Positions 7,204 through 16,008 of a stretch of DNA of 50,354 bases are shown here, piece by piece. Source of the stretch: Gammaproteobacteria bacterium (GTDB lineage Bacteria; Pseudomonadota; Gammaproteobacteria; Steroidobacterales; Woeseiaceae). The stretch lies in contig JAOTVR010000018.1 in assembly GCA_029863305.1 (NCBI GenBank), forward strand, positions 1 to 50,354, given 5' to 3'. Numbering within the stretch: the stretch's first letter is position 1; each line of letters opens with the position of its first letter. The notes below the pieces were generated by a model. That model worked only from the letters and a program-made list of their open reading frames with translations, had not been told where the DNA came from and did no database searches. A program made the position numbers and the translations under genes.

Positions 7204-7842
7204 TTACTGTACAAGACCCTTGAAGAATGCGTAATGGGTAAGCTCGGCATTGGTTTTCATGTTCGTCTTCTGGAGAACATGGGCTCGATGTGTGCTAACG
7301 GTCTTTACGCTCAGGCATAATTCGTGCGCAATTTCCGATACCGTTTTGCCCGACGCTATCAACAGGAATATCTGGTACTCCCGGTCGGACAGCACGTCGT
7401 AAGGCTCTTCGTCACAGTGACCCGATAGATTCGCCGCGAGCCGCTCTCCGAGATTCGAGCTGATGTATCGACCGCCACCCAATATTTTCCTCACCGCCGC
7501 GACAAAGTTTTCGGGTGCGCTTGCTTTGGTCACATATCCGGCCGCGCCGGCTTTTATCATCCTCACCCCGTATTGGCTTTCGTCAAACATGCTGAGTATC
7601 AGCACGGGGAGATCCGGCCATTCCGAGTGAATACTCTTGAGAACGTCGAGGCCGTTCCGATCCGGCAGTCCTATGTCCAGGATAAGGGCGTCAGGTTTGT
7701 CATGCCGGAGGCACTCGATGCCCTCCCGGGCGGTTCCCGCCTCCTGCACTTCGACGTTGCCCAGCTCGTCTTCGAGGACAGCGCGTAAACCGCGTCGGAC
7801 GACCGCGTGATCGTCTACAAGCAGGACCTTATACCTTGGCAC
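7204..7842 (-). CDS. LuxR/NarL-family response regulator
   Basis: A protein of 212 residues. The receiver domain (1-120) has the acidic pair Asp10/Asp11, phosphoacceptor Asp56 in 'ALILDIGLPD' and Lys105 in the 'VTKAS' region. The C-terminal GerE/LuxR helix-turn-helix (about 148-205) has 'LSDREYQIFLLIASGKTVSE' and 'LSVKTVSTHRAHVLQKT'. It binds DNA when phosphorylated, and its partner is most likely the convergent kinase at 5821-7176. It starts at GTG 7842, which gives the family N-terminus 'YKVLLVDDH'; the ribosome binding site is weak. Targets cannot be deduced. The nearest divergent unit is the exported-protein block to the right, whose leftward transcripts end near its start. Confidence 0.92.
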   Translation of the reverse strand: MPRYKVLLVDDHAVVRRGLRAVLEDELGNVEVQEAGTAREGIECLRHDKPDALILDIGLPDRNGLDVLKSIHSEWPDLPVLILSMFDESQYGVRMIKAGAAGYVTKASAPENFVAAVRKILGGGRYISSNLGERLAANLSGHCDEEPYDVLSDREYQIFLLIASGKTVSEIAHELCLSVKTVSTHRAHVLQKTNMKTNAELTHYAFFKGLVQ

Positions 7843-7910
7843 AGTACTGACGTCGCTGAAGTATTGGTAAGAATCAGTTTAGTCTTGCGCTTATCGCGCC
7901 GCAACAAAGG

Positions 7911-7944
7911 CGAGGGGCGGCCACAGCACAGGCGCCGCCCCTCG
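7911..7944 (-). terminator. strong hairpin downstream of the HAF-repeat gene
   Basis: An 11-base perfect inverted repeat, cgaggggcggc (7911-7921) and gccgcccctcg (7934-7944), has a 12-base loop. It lies about 60 bases past the stop of the minus-strand gene at 8005. On that strand it is followed by 'cctttgttgcgg', a poor T-tract. It is therefore a plausible but non-canonical terminator, or an mRNA 3'-end stabiliser. Confidence 0.5.
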
Positions 7945-8004
7945 AGACGGAGTCCGGCCGGCGGCGATTCCATCCGCTGCCGCCCGGACCGCGCCTGGCT
8001 GCCG

Positions 8005-9405
8005 TCATTCATGCGTAAACTCCGGCACGTCAAACGGATACCCGGTGACCACCCAGGCCTCGATGCCGCCTTCCGGGTTGACGCCCCAACCGACGATCCG
8101 GTCGCCGAGGGCCGAGAGACCCGTGGCTTCGTTCAGGATCCACTGGGATCCCATGCCAGAATATTCGGCAGCACCGGTCTTGATGAGGATGTACTCGAGG
8201 TCGTACAGGTAGCCGATCTCGTCGTCTTCCAGCACGGGGTTGCCGGTCCACACGAAGGCCTCCGACGGATAGAGAATGCTCTTGCTCTTGCCCACAACCA
8301 TCAGGTCGCCGGCCGTCGAACCGATCTTGTAGGCGACGCCAGTGGCAACGCTGTCAAGCTTCTTCTTGGAGAGGCCGCCCAGGGGCTTGGCCACCCACTC
8401 GCCGGTGGTGCCGTCAACGAACCAGATGCAGGCCTGCGGGCCCTTCGGGCTGTCGCTGCGGCCGGCGATAATCAGGCCGTCAGGCGTCATCGCGTAGGCT
8501 TCGGCGAACTTGCCGCCATCAAGATTCGGCAGGACCACGCTCAGCAGAGTAATCGGGTCGGTATTCGGATCGATAACCTGCGTGACGAATGCGCGGTTGC
8601 CGCGCTGGGTGCCACCGTAGCCCGCGATGATCATTCCATCCGCGGACACGGCTTCGGCTCTTGACCACTGGAGTGTCTGCTCGGTGTAGACGGAGTCCGT
8701 GATGGACAGTGTCTTGATGACCGGCAGGAGGGGATCAGTCATGTCGGCACGGAACGCGAGTGGACCGCGCTTGTTATTGCCATAGCCCACCATGACTATC
8801 CCGTCGGTCGTCACGTCCATCGCCTGCATCTCGGAGATGCCGCCGCCGAAGTCCGGAATGGTCGCGTAGTCCCCTTCGTCGACCGAATCCAGCACTGGCA
8901 GCAGCCATTGAACGCCGTAGGAGACGGTGCCGAGGGTATACGTTCCAACCGGCGTCGAGCCGCCCCAGTCGAGGTTCAGGTTGGGCAGGTCATAGGCCGG
9001 CAAGTAGGCCATATCGGAGGACGCATACGCGGCGCTTGGCCGCGAAGGCGCGATAATGCCGATATCTTCCTGGACCTGCAGCTCGTTGTAGAGTGGCGGC
9101 AGCGCGTCATCGGTGGCTATGGCCCAATCGATGTCGGAACGCCACGCACGCTCGAAGTCAACGACCACGGTGGAGCCCACGGCCGTCTTGCCGTCGCGGG
9201 AGATGCCCAGCGCCATGCTGGAGTCGTGCGGGCCATCCATGTGCCCCCACCGCCAGAAGAATAATTCGGCATCGGCGGGCGGCGGCGCTGGCTCGTCGCC
9301 CGGCGGTTTACCCGGTGTGCCACCTTTGGCGGCCCACACTGTGGTGCCAGCCAGCAGCAGGAGCGCGCCGGCCACAATGGTAAGAATCAAATTACCTCGT
9401 TTCAT
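8005..9405 (-). CDS. exported HAF-repeat protein
   Basis: A protein of 466 residues beginning MKRGNLILTIVAGALLLL, with a signal peptide cut near 'VWA-AKGG' and then a Pro/Gly-rich linker. The body has at least five units of the type 'S.DG..VVG.......G..AF', for example 'GISRDGKTAVGS', 'VTTDGIVMVGY', 'VSADGMIIAGY' and 'MTPDGLIIAGRS'. These match the probable extracellular HAF repeat family. Its role is unknown; HAF proteins are presumed secreted or surface beta-structures. The start at 9405 is chosen because GAGGAGG precedes it; a longer frame to 9426 would overlap the upstream gene. It lies 17 bases after the large Asp-box protein gene and is probably cotranscribed with it. Confidence 0.75.
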   Translation of the reverse strand: MKRGNLILTIVAGALLLLAGTTVWAAKGGTPGKPPGDEPAPPPADAELFFWRWGHMDGPHDSSMALGISRDGKTAVGSTVVVDFERAWRSDIDWAIATDDALPPLYNELQVQEDIGIIAPSRPSAAYASSDMAYLPAYDLPNLNLDWGGSTPVGTYTLGTVSYGVQWLLPVLDSVDEGDYATIPDFGGGISEMQAMDVTTDGIVMVGYGNNKRGPLAFRADMTDPLLPVIKTLSITDSVYTEQTLQWSRAEAVSADGMIIAGYGGTQRGNRAFVTQVIDPNTDPITLLSVVLPNLDGGKFAEAYAMTPDGLIIAGRSDSPKGPQACIWFVDGTTGEWVAKPLGGLSKKKLDSVATGVAYKIGSTAGDLMVVGKSKSILYPSEAFVWTGNPVLEDDEIGYLYDLEYILIKTGAAEYSGMGSQWILNEATGLSALGDRIVGWGVNPEGGIEAWVVTGYPFDVPEFTHE

Positions 9406-9422
9406 GATTTCCTCCTCGCGCC

Positions 9423-12400
9423 TCAATCCGAGACGCCTCGGTAGTCAACTCTGCGGAACATGATGTCGCTGCCCTGCTCACTCTCTTCGAGCCAGATGCT
9501 GTACATCCGTGAGCCATCAGGCGTCTGGCGAAGCTGGGCCCCACCCTGTTCGGGCTTGTCCTTTGCCAGCGCATTCCAGCCGTCCTGAGGCTTGCCGCTT
9601 CCACCTTGCGGGGTCACGACGACGCTTTCATAGCGCTGTCCCTTGTCCCTGGTTCGGCTGTAGTAGATATCGAGCGGCATCTGCGGGTACTCGATGCCGT
9701 CCGCCAGCTGGTTCTGGTTGAACTCCAGGCCGAACGCGAGTTGGTAAACGCTCGAATTCCAATTGTCTTCGGCGTAACGAACAACGCCATTGGTCTTGAT
9801 CGTTCCCGGCGTCTTGACCAGCCGCGGCTCCAGCACGCTGGTACGGTTGTTGCGCAGGTTGGAGACGTTGCGCGGCGGCTCCGATTCTCCCGCCCCGTAC
9901 GCTGTGGTGACCACTTCCTCATCCCAGGTTACGGTCTGAGTGTCGTAATCCTCGATCGGAACTCTGAAGACCACGTTGTGATCGATCTCCGAGCCGAAAG
10001 GATCGGTCGTCCACGACTGCCCGCCGTTGAAGGAGCGCCGGACGTAGAAGTCGTACTTGTCGTTCGCCGCTCGGCCCCAATTTGGCGTCCAGCTGTAGCC
10101 GATGAGCAGGTCGTCGCCGTTGATCGCTCCGCGATGCGCTTTTGCATCGAGGCGCGGATGCTTCGCCGACGAATCTGCCAGGTTGGCCGGGCTCCAGCTC
10201 CACCTGAGCATCTTGACGGGTTTCTCAGGATCGAACGGATCCTGCCACTCGAGGGTCGGCTCTACGCTGCTGATGTTCTGGACACCAGGCACGAAGTTGC
10301 CGAAGGCATAGGGATTGCCGCTCGGCGAAGCGACAGCTCGTCGCATAAAGATGTCTGCCGGCTTGCCTTTGCCCTCTTCACCCTGGCGGTAGAGCGCTAC
10401 GAGCACCGTGCCCGAGGGTCCCTTCCTGGACTTGGGCTGGCTGATGAAGCGCACCCGCCGTGCGTTTTCGTATGCAAGCTGCGGCTCGCCCTTCCAGTCG
10501 AGCAGCAGAGCGCCGAACTCGTCGACCACGTAGACCGGGTTGCCGGCTGCGTCGGTCTCCGGCAGGTTCAGGATGCCACCGCCACCGACCAGTTCCGGAT
10601 TCCGGAAGTCGAAGCTGTGGTAGATGACGTTCTTGCCCTCGTCGGGCTTGTACTTGGCATCGTGCTCATCCTCCGAATCTGTGTCACAGTCGTGTTCCTC
10701 ATTGTCCGGAGGGATGCCCACACCTTTGCTCTCCTCGTAACCGACGATGGCCCACGCACTCTTGGTACCGTCGGGCTTCTTGTACGGCTGCAGGAAAACA
10801 TTGGCACGGGACGCACCGGTGTTGCCGTCGAGCAGACGACCGTCGGCGGTCACACAGACGTTGTGCACTTCACCCTTGGGGTTGGTCTTCTCCACCGTGT
10901 AGGCACACAGCAGATTGGTTCCAGGTGCCGCGGCCGTGCCGATGCCTTCGAGGGCGCCACAGTACCGGTGGGTACCCTGGCCTTCCTCGTCGTAATCGTG
11001 CTCACCGCTGCCACCGGAGGGATCCATGTTCTCCAGGCTGCAGACGTCGTTGTCGGAGACCCTCACCGGCAGGGACATCGGCACCAACGCTTTGACGCGT
11101 CCGGCCAGATCGGGATCCCAATCCACAAAGTCGCTGTCGTGGCCGGGCCCGCCTGCGGGGTAGTTGTAGTCTACGGTGCCGAAGTCGTCGAGCGTGATGT
11201 AGCTGTACCAGATGTCGGTCTTGTTGCTCGAGCGTGCACCGCTCCACCCGTCGCCAGGGCCTTCACCCTCGCCCGGCCGCAGCCCTTTCGGATCCTCCTG
11301 CCAGACGATCGCGAACGCGACGTCGGTGCCAGCTCCTGCAAAGAGCTGATAGGCATCGCGCCGACCGGAAGTGAGCCGTTCGGGCTTGAACCACTGAATG
11401 TTGCCATTTGGCTCGATTACCGCGCGAGCCGTCCAGACGCAGCTGTAGGGAATCTCGCCCATCTCGGGAAATTCTTCATAGACCACCGACCGTTGCGGTC
11501 CGCCGACGCCGAACAGGTCATCCTGCCAGTAAACGTCATCGCCCATGTAGTCAGCCGTGCAGAACGTACCTTCGTCAGTTTCGCGGCAAACGTCGCAGGG
11601 ATCCGGCAGCCCGTCACCCGTCGTGTCAGGACAAACGTTGATGGCATAGCCGGGCCGCCCGCCGTGGCAGTACTTGTCAGTCCAGGCTACAAAGATCTTG
11701 TTGTCTTTGACCTTGAGCATGGGTTTCCAGGACTTGCCCGGATACCCGAGCAGGGACGACTTGTCGGCGGTTTTCGAGAGGTTCCTGCGCTTCCAGGTGT
11801 CGCCATCGTCTCTTGAAATGGCGACGAAGACGTCGGCAGAACCCGTGCCCTCGACTTCGTCGAGGTAAGAAACCACGATGGGCTTGGCTTCGAATCGCTC
11901 TTCGATGACCTGGTCGTATTCATCGTGGTAGACCACCGAGGTCGGGGCTCCATCCGCCCGCAGCGCCGGAACGTATATCGGCACGATCTCGATCTTAGCC
12001 TTGTCGCTCTTCATTCCAGGCGTCTTGGAGAGATTTCTCTTCATGAGATTGCCGGCCTTGGTCCCGGCGTTGAGGTTGTCTCGCGCCTCCTCCTTCGTGA
12101 CGGCCATCAATTCGACGTCTCCGGCACAAGCCGCGAGCGTTGCGTCGATCAGTGCGCCGACTGCGTAGTCGTCAGCGAAGAAGTCTTCCGGCGCCGGGAT
12201 TGGAGGCAGGCCGGTCATCGCGCTGTTCAGGCAGGCGATCACCGGTTCGGTGATGTTGATCGCCCCTTGCGCCGGGTTGCCGTCTGCGTCGAAGCTTTGC
12301 AGCAGCCGGGCCACGTTGAGTACTCGATCGTCATCCAGGTCGGCACCCTCGAAGAGGCCAGCCGGCGAGATGGCGCGGTCACCCAGCGCCTCACCGAGAA

Positions 12401-13172
12401 AGAGGTTGCCCACGAAGAAGGCAACGTGCTCATTCGGCAAATACCAGAATTGACCGTTGTCACCGGTTGTCCCGGACTGGGTAACAGTCTCATACGCCAG
12501 GCCGTTCACGTTGGCGTCAACGAAGTGCCCTGGCTCGACCTTGGCGAGTGGATAGGTGACGTAGAAACCCCAGCCAATCGCATCGCCCGTGCTGCCGGGA
12601 TACCGGTCGAACGCGGCTACGTTCTCGGCATAAGTGGTTTCAGGCAGTTTCTCCCAGACCTCGTTCCCGAACTCGTCGAACGTTCTTAGATGGAGGTCTG
12701 CCGCGATAACGATGTAGCGGTTAGGGGGGCATTTCTCCGGAATTCCCCAACAAATGTTGGCTTGTTCTCTCAAGACGTCCAGCGGAATCACCTCCAGATG
12801 TTCGGTGGCGAGTTCCCCGGTCTCCTCGAGGTACAGGGTCTGGTAATCGAAAAGCCTCAGTCTCGGTCTTCCCTTCTTGTCGAGAATGGCGGAAAAGTCG
12901 GCCGGATCTGCGACGACGTGAATCGCCACTTCCTCGATCCTCAGGCCTTCACCGGGATTGATGGAGATTTTCAGGTCATCCTTGGTGTTCCAGATGGCTG
13001 CATCGCCGCCCGAATCGTGCCAGACCTGCGCGAGATCTACATCGTTGTAAACCAGGTCGGCTTCGACCGGCCAGGTCAAATCCTGGTCCGCGCCGACACT
13101 GCCGGCCAGCAAGCAAAGCACCGGGAACACCACCAGTACAATTGATTGCGACTTGAGTTTTGCTAGACACAT
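9423..13172 (-). CDS. very large exported protein with Asp-box (BNR-like) motifs
   Basis: A protein of 1249 residues starting MCLAKLKSQS with a signal peptide ending near 'SVGA-DQDL'. Asp-box-like sequences 'SRDDGDTWKRRNL' (near 456) and 'RRSFNGGQSWTTD' (near 1050) suggest sialidase-type propeller blades. A 'DTTGDGLPDPCD' stretch near 520 resembles a thrombospondin type-3 calcium loop. Many Asp/Gly-rich segments fit a calcium-binding extracellular protein. No sialidase catalytic residues were identified, so enzymatic activity is not claimed. Possible families are exo-sialidase-like or 'choice-of-anchor' surface proteins; I see no C-terminal sorting signal. The ATG at 13172 has AGGAGG eight bases upstream. 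It is the middle gene of a three-gene exported block. Confidence 0.65.
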   Translation of the reverse strand: MCLAKLKSQSIVLVVFPVLCLLAGSVGADQDLTWPVEADLVYNDVDLAQVWHDSGGDAAIWNTKDDLKISINPGEGLRIEEVAIHVVADPADFSAILDKKGRPRLRLFDYQTLYLEETGELATEHLEVIPLDVLREQANICWGIPEKCPPNRYIVIAADLHLRTFDEFGNEVWEKLPETTYAENVAAFDRYPGSTGDAIGWGFYVTYPLAKVEPGHFVDANVNGLAYETVTQSGTTGDNGQFWYLPNEHVAFFVGNLFLGEALGDRAISPAGLFEGADLDDDRVLNVARLLQSFDADGNPAQGAINITEPVIACLNSAMTGLPPIPAPEDFFADDYAVGALIDATLAACAGDVELMAVTKEEARDNLNAGTKAGNLMKRNLSKTPGMKSDKAKIEIVPIYVPALRADGAPTSVVYHDEYDQVIEERFEAKPIVVSYLDEVEGTGSADVFVAISRDDGDTWKRRNLSKTADKSSLLGYPGKSWKPMLKVKDNKIFVAWTDKYCHGGRPGYAINVCPDTTGDGLPDPCDVCRETDEGTFCTADYMGDDVYWQDDLFGVGGPQRSVVYEEFPEMGEIPYSCVWTARAVIEPNGNIQWFKPERLTSGRRDAYQLFAGAGTDVAFAIVWQEDPKGLRPGEGEGPGDGWSGARSSNKTDIWYSYITLDDFGTVDYNYPAGGPGHDSDFVDWDPDLAGRVKALVPMSLPVRVSDNDVCSLENMDPSGGSGEHDYDEEGQGTHRYCGALEGIGTAAAPGTNLLCAYTVEKTNPKGEVHNVCVTADGRLLDGNTGASRANVFLQPYKKPDGTKSAWAIVGYEESKGVGIPPDNEEHDCDTDSEDEHDAKYKPDEGKNVIYHSFDFRNPELVGGGGILNLPETDAAGNPVYVVDEFGALLLDWKGEPQLAYENARRVRFISQPKSRKGPSGTVLVALYRQGEEGKGKPADIFMRRAVASPSGNPYAFGNFVPGVQNISSVEPTLEWQDPFDPEKPVKMLRWSWSPANLADSSAKHPRLDAKAHRGAINGDDLLIGYSWTPNWGRAANDKYDFYVRRSFNGGQSWTTDPFGSEIDHNVVFRVPIEDYDTQTVTWDEEVVTTAYGAGESEPPRNVSNLRNNRTSVLEPRLVKTPGTIKTNGVVRYAEDNWNSSVYQLAFGLEFNQNQLADGIEYPQMPLDIYYSRTRDKGQRYESVVVTPQGGSGKPQDGWNALAKDKPEQGGAQLRQTPDGSRMYSIWLEESEQGSDIMFRRVDYRGVSD

Positions 13173-13364
13173 AAGTGCATCCTCCTGCGAAATCACCGCG
13201 TTTCGAGCCGGCGCCTGCTACCGCGAGCGCTGCCTACCCCCGCGATGTTGTGTTCAAGGTTTTGCTGTTGTTGCGGGAGGAAAGCAGGTTTGCATTCCCC
13301 CTCGCCGTAGCAACGATTTCTCTGGTGGCTGACTCACCTCCTTTTCGGATCAGGCTCCTTTGTT

Positions 13365-14819
13365 TCACAAGCAGTTGTTCAAACAGACGCGCAGGAACAT
13401 CTTGCTTGCCAGGATCGAGGTGCCGTCATAGGTGCCTTCGGACCTGACGATGCTGTCGATATCGACAAGTGCGAAGAACTCATCGGCGTCGATTTCCACG
13501 TGCGCGGCGTTCTGAAATACCGTGTTCTCGTCGGATGTCACGGTGACCCCGAGCATCGTGATGCTCGGTCGATCGATCGATTCGACCAGCGCCTTGAGCG
13601 TCACCACGTCGTGCGGGTCGTCACGCTCGAGCCGGGTCGCGATGACCAGATCGCCGTCCAGGACGGCACGAATCTCGAGGCGGTCGTTGATGGCGAGGTC
13701 TTCGAACCCAAAGCTTGGCGGGCCGGACGCCGTGTGATCGCGGAACAACGTGAACTGGTTCGTCTGAACGTCGATGCCGAGCAACCTGACCACGTCGTAA
13801 CCGGCGAGGAGGTCTTCGACATCGGCCTTGATTTCGACCAGCGACGGCAGGTGAAACACGATCCGTTCGGCCACGAGCACGCCAGTGTCATTGAGCGTGC
13901 CGTCGATCGACACCTTGACATCCAGTTCCAGGGTATCCACGGTCCCATTCACGTAGACCGTGTCTAATGTGGTCGTAACCGCCTGGCCATCGACTTCGAA
14001 GTCGATTGCCGAATTGAACGCGGTCACATAGCCGATCAGCTCGTACAGGCACTCGCCGGCACATAGCCGGTACCTGTCTCTGTCCCGATCACGTGCCTGA
14101 ACCATGTTGGCCAACATATGGCCGTTCTGGATCATGGCCGTGCTGGTCACCTGGACGTACATGCCATTGGCGAGGTCGGCGCCGCCCAGCTCCAGCATGG
14201 CTGCGGAGTAGTCACAGGATTGCGTGCCGATGCGGAAGCGTTGCTGGCCAATATCGAGATCAGCAATTTCCCCTTTGACCTGCATGGTCATGCCCGCTGC
14301 AAATTGGTTGGCGGTGCGATGCACGTAAGCCGCCTGGATCTGCTGCTGGTGTTTCCACAGACCGCTGACCTCGACGACATGGCCGACTTCGAGGTCCTCG
14401 AACGTCGCGTCTTCGAATACCGTGAGTCCGTCGACGAAGACCGTTCGGCCCAGCACGACGAAACTTCCCGCTGCCCTGTCGATACTCGAGACAGGACCCT
14501 CGGCGTCATCGACAAACGTGATTTCGTTGGCCCGTGTAACTCCGGTCGTGCTGTCTATCGTGCCGCCAATCGACACGACCATGCCGATCTTCAAATCGGA
14601 AACGGTTCCCGGTTCGTCATCCATTGAGACGATCGCGGCAGCGGTGTCGAACTCGACACCATTAGCGGTCACGCTGCCGAAGCCCGTGATCGGGCCGACC
14701 ACGACAACGTCGTCTGTAGCGACCACGGGCAAGGGAGTGGGAGCTCTGTTCGGATCGCTGTCGCCGCAGGCGGCGGCAACCAACAACACGAGCCCTGTAA
14801 GAATTCGGCTGCTTTTCAT
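13365..14819 (-). CDS. DUF5666-repeat lipoprotein
   Basis: A protein of 484 residues starting MKSSRILTGLVLLVAAACGD, with a lipoprotein signal whose lipobox ends at the Cys before 'GDSDPNRAP'. The mature part has about six beta-rich repeats of 55-75 residues, each following the DUF5666 plan 'G.I..F.S......G..V.......V......DL..G..V.V.G'. Examples are 'GPITGFGSVTANGVEFDT', 'GPVSSIDRAAGSFVVLG' and 'GYVTAFNSAIDFEVDG'. DUF5666 repeats resemble OB-fold-like modules of unknown role. The start at 14819 has AAAGGAGGTG close upstream. It is first in a same-strand block with the Asp-box and HAF proteins, about 190 bases from the next gene. Outer-membrane anchoring is likely. Confidence 0.8.
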   Translation of the reverse strand: MKSSRILTGLVLLVAAACGDSDPNRAPTPLPVVATDDVVVVGPITGFGSVTANGVEFDTAAAIVSMDDEPGTVSDLKIGMVVSIGGTIDSTTGVTRANEITFVDDAEGPVSSIDRAAGSFVVLGRTVFVDGLTVFEDATFEDLEVGHVVEVSGLWKHQQQIQAAYVHRTANQFAAGMTMQVKGEIADLDIGQQRFRIGTQSCDYSAAMLELGGADLANGMYVQVTSTAMIQNGHMLANMVQARDRDRDRYRLCAGECLYELIGYVTAFNSAIDFEVDGQAVTTTLDTVYVNGTVDTLELDVKVSIDGTLNDTGVLVAERIVFHLPSLVEIKADVEDLLAGYDVVRLLGIDVQTNQFTLFRDHTASGPPSFGFEDLAINDRLEIRAVLDGDLVIATRLERDDPHDVVTLKALVESIDRPSITMLGVTVTSDENTVFQNAAHVEIDADEFFALVDIDSIVRSEGTYDGTSILASKMFLRVCLNNCL

Positions 14820-15135
14820 GATGGACACCTCCTTTCCACCCATGCGGTATGCGGTTCGCTCATGGGGAGTCTATTGCCCGCATGGCACGGGCAACATGAG
14901 ACAAAAGCTGAATCGGATATCGGATCGGAACCGATCAGATAGTCGGTGTTCGTCCTATGCAGGGTTGGGATTTGAACGATCTGGGTGAGCGCCTTCGCAT
15001 TCGGCCGGCATTGGGTGTTCGCTGCTATTGACCTCATTCGCGCCGGCGGCGCAAGAGCTGCGAAAATCCGTTGATATCGTGTTTACCCCAAGTCCGCTAC
15101 GGTTTCGTGACCTACGCTTTGCTATATTCCTGGTG

Positions 15136-15744
15136 ATGCGTGCGCGCAATCTAATATTCTTAACTACCCTGATGTTCTGGGCATTGGCCAGCGCTGCCGA
15201 AGAATCGAGGAACGCAGGGTTGTCCCGGCAGGCCTGTGTGGGCTGTCATGGCGAGGACGATACCGGCAGGGCACAGACGGGACCGCCACGTGGCGCTGCA
15301 CTGCTGGCGCCGATGAAGACGGAGCTCAAACAAGCGCTAATGGCCGGAATGCAGAAGGGACCCTCGCACGCAATCAGTGTCTGCAAGGTGCAAGCCCCCA
15401 CAATCGCAGACTCTCTCTCAGTTGGGGGCGTTAAGATTGGCCGCACGAGTCACCGACTTCGTAACCCGGCAAACCGGGCTCCAGAGTGGGTCAATGTTGT
15501 GCTGCAAGCGTACCTGGACGAGGAAAAGGATCACGCGCCACAGGTGGTGTCATTGGCGAACGATCGGGAGGGCTACGTCGAACCGATTATGATCCAGCCA
15601 ATCTGTCTCGCCTGCCATGGTAGAAATCTGGCTGCCGACGTTGCGACGCAGATAAACACGCTGTACCCGGAAGATGAGGCAACGGGATTCGAGGTCGACG
15701 AGCTGAGAGGGGTTTATTGGGTAGAGTATTCCTTGGCGGAATAA
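15136..15744 (+). CDS. periplasmic haem protein, DUF3365 (c-type haem) family
   Basis: A protein of 202 residues starting MRARNLIFLTTLMFWALAS, with a signal peptide ending near 'SAAEE'. It carries two CxxCH haem motifs: CVGCH just after the signal peptide and CLACH near residue 160. The second sits in the typical DUF3365 context 'EPIMIQPICLACHG'. The middle 'ALMAGMQKGPSHAISVCKVQ' and 'GRTSHRLRNPANRAPEW' are also hallmarks of DUF3365/Tll0287-like domains, which are proposed haem-based redox or gas sensors. The extra N-terminal haem motif makes it a probable dihaem protein. The ATG at 15136 is chosen because it begins a clean signal peptide; the upstream in-frame ATG at 15028 would bury it. Confidence 0.85.
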   Translation: MRARNLIFLTTLMFWALASAAEESRNAGLSRQACVGCHGEDDTGRAQTGPPRGAALLAPMKTELKQALMAGMQKGPSHAISVCKVQAPTIADSLSVGGVKIGRTSHRLRNPANRAPEWVNVVLQAYLDEEKDHAPQVVSLANDREGYVEPIMIQPICLACHGRNLAADVATQINTLYPEDEATGFEVDELRGVYWVEYSLAE

Positions 15745-16008
15745 GGTTCGCAATTACCGACGCTTGCGCGAAGGCCGACTTTCTCCGACACACCCGATTA
15801 ACGCCGCCAATCCGGGTTGCCCTCGGGAGGCAGGGGTCGTCCCGACAGATGCACGGCACCCTTTCTCGAAAGTTGATCTGTGTCACGTTTTCGGCCCGAC
15901 TTGCCTGGCAGCCACGCCAATCCGTGACTTTATCGGCTGAAACAGTCGCCCGAATATCCTAGCGTTGCGCCCCTGGCTGCTGCGATTACGACAAGGGATG
16001 TCTCAACG

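Noticed and set aside
9606-11816. 736-codon plus-strand open frame opposite the large Asp-box gene
   Set aside because: It is a GC-rich antisense shadow: no signal peptide, no family motif and no ribosome binding site, while the minus strand has a clear signal peptide and AGGAGG start.
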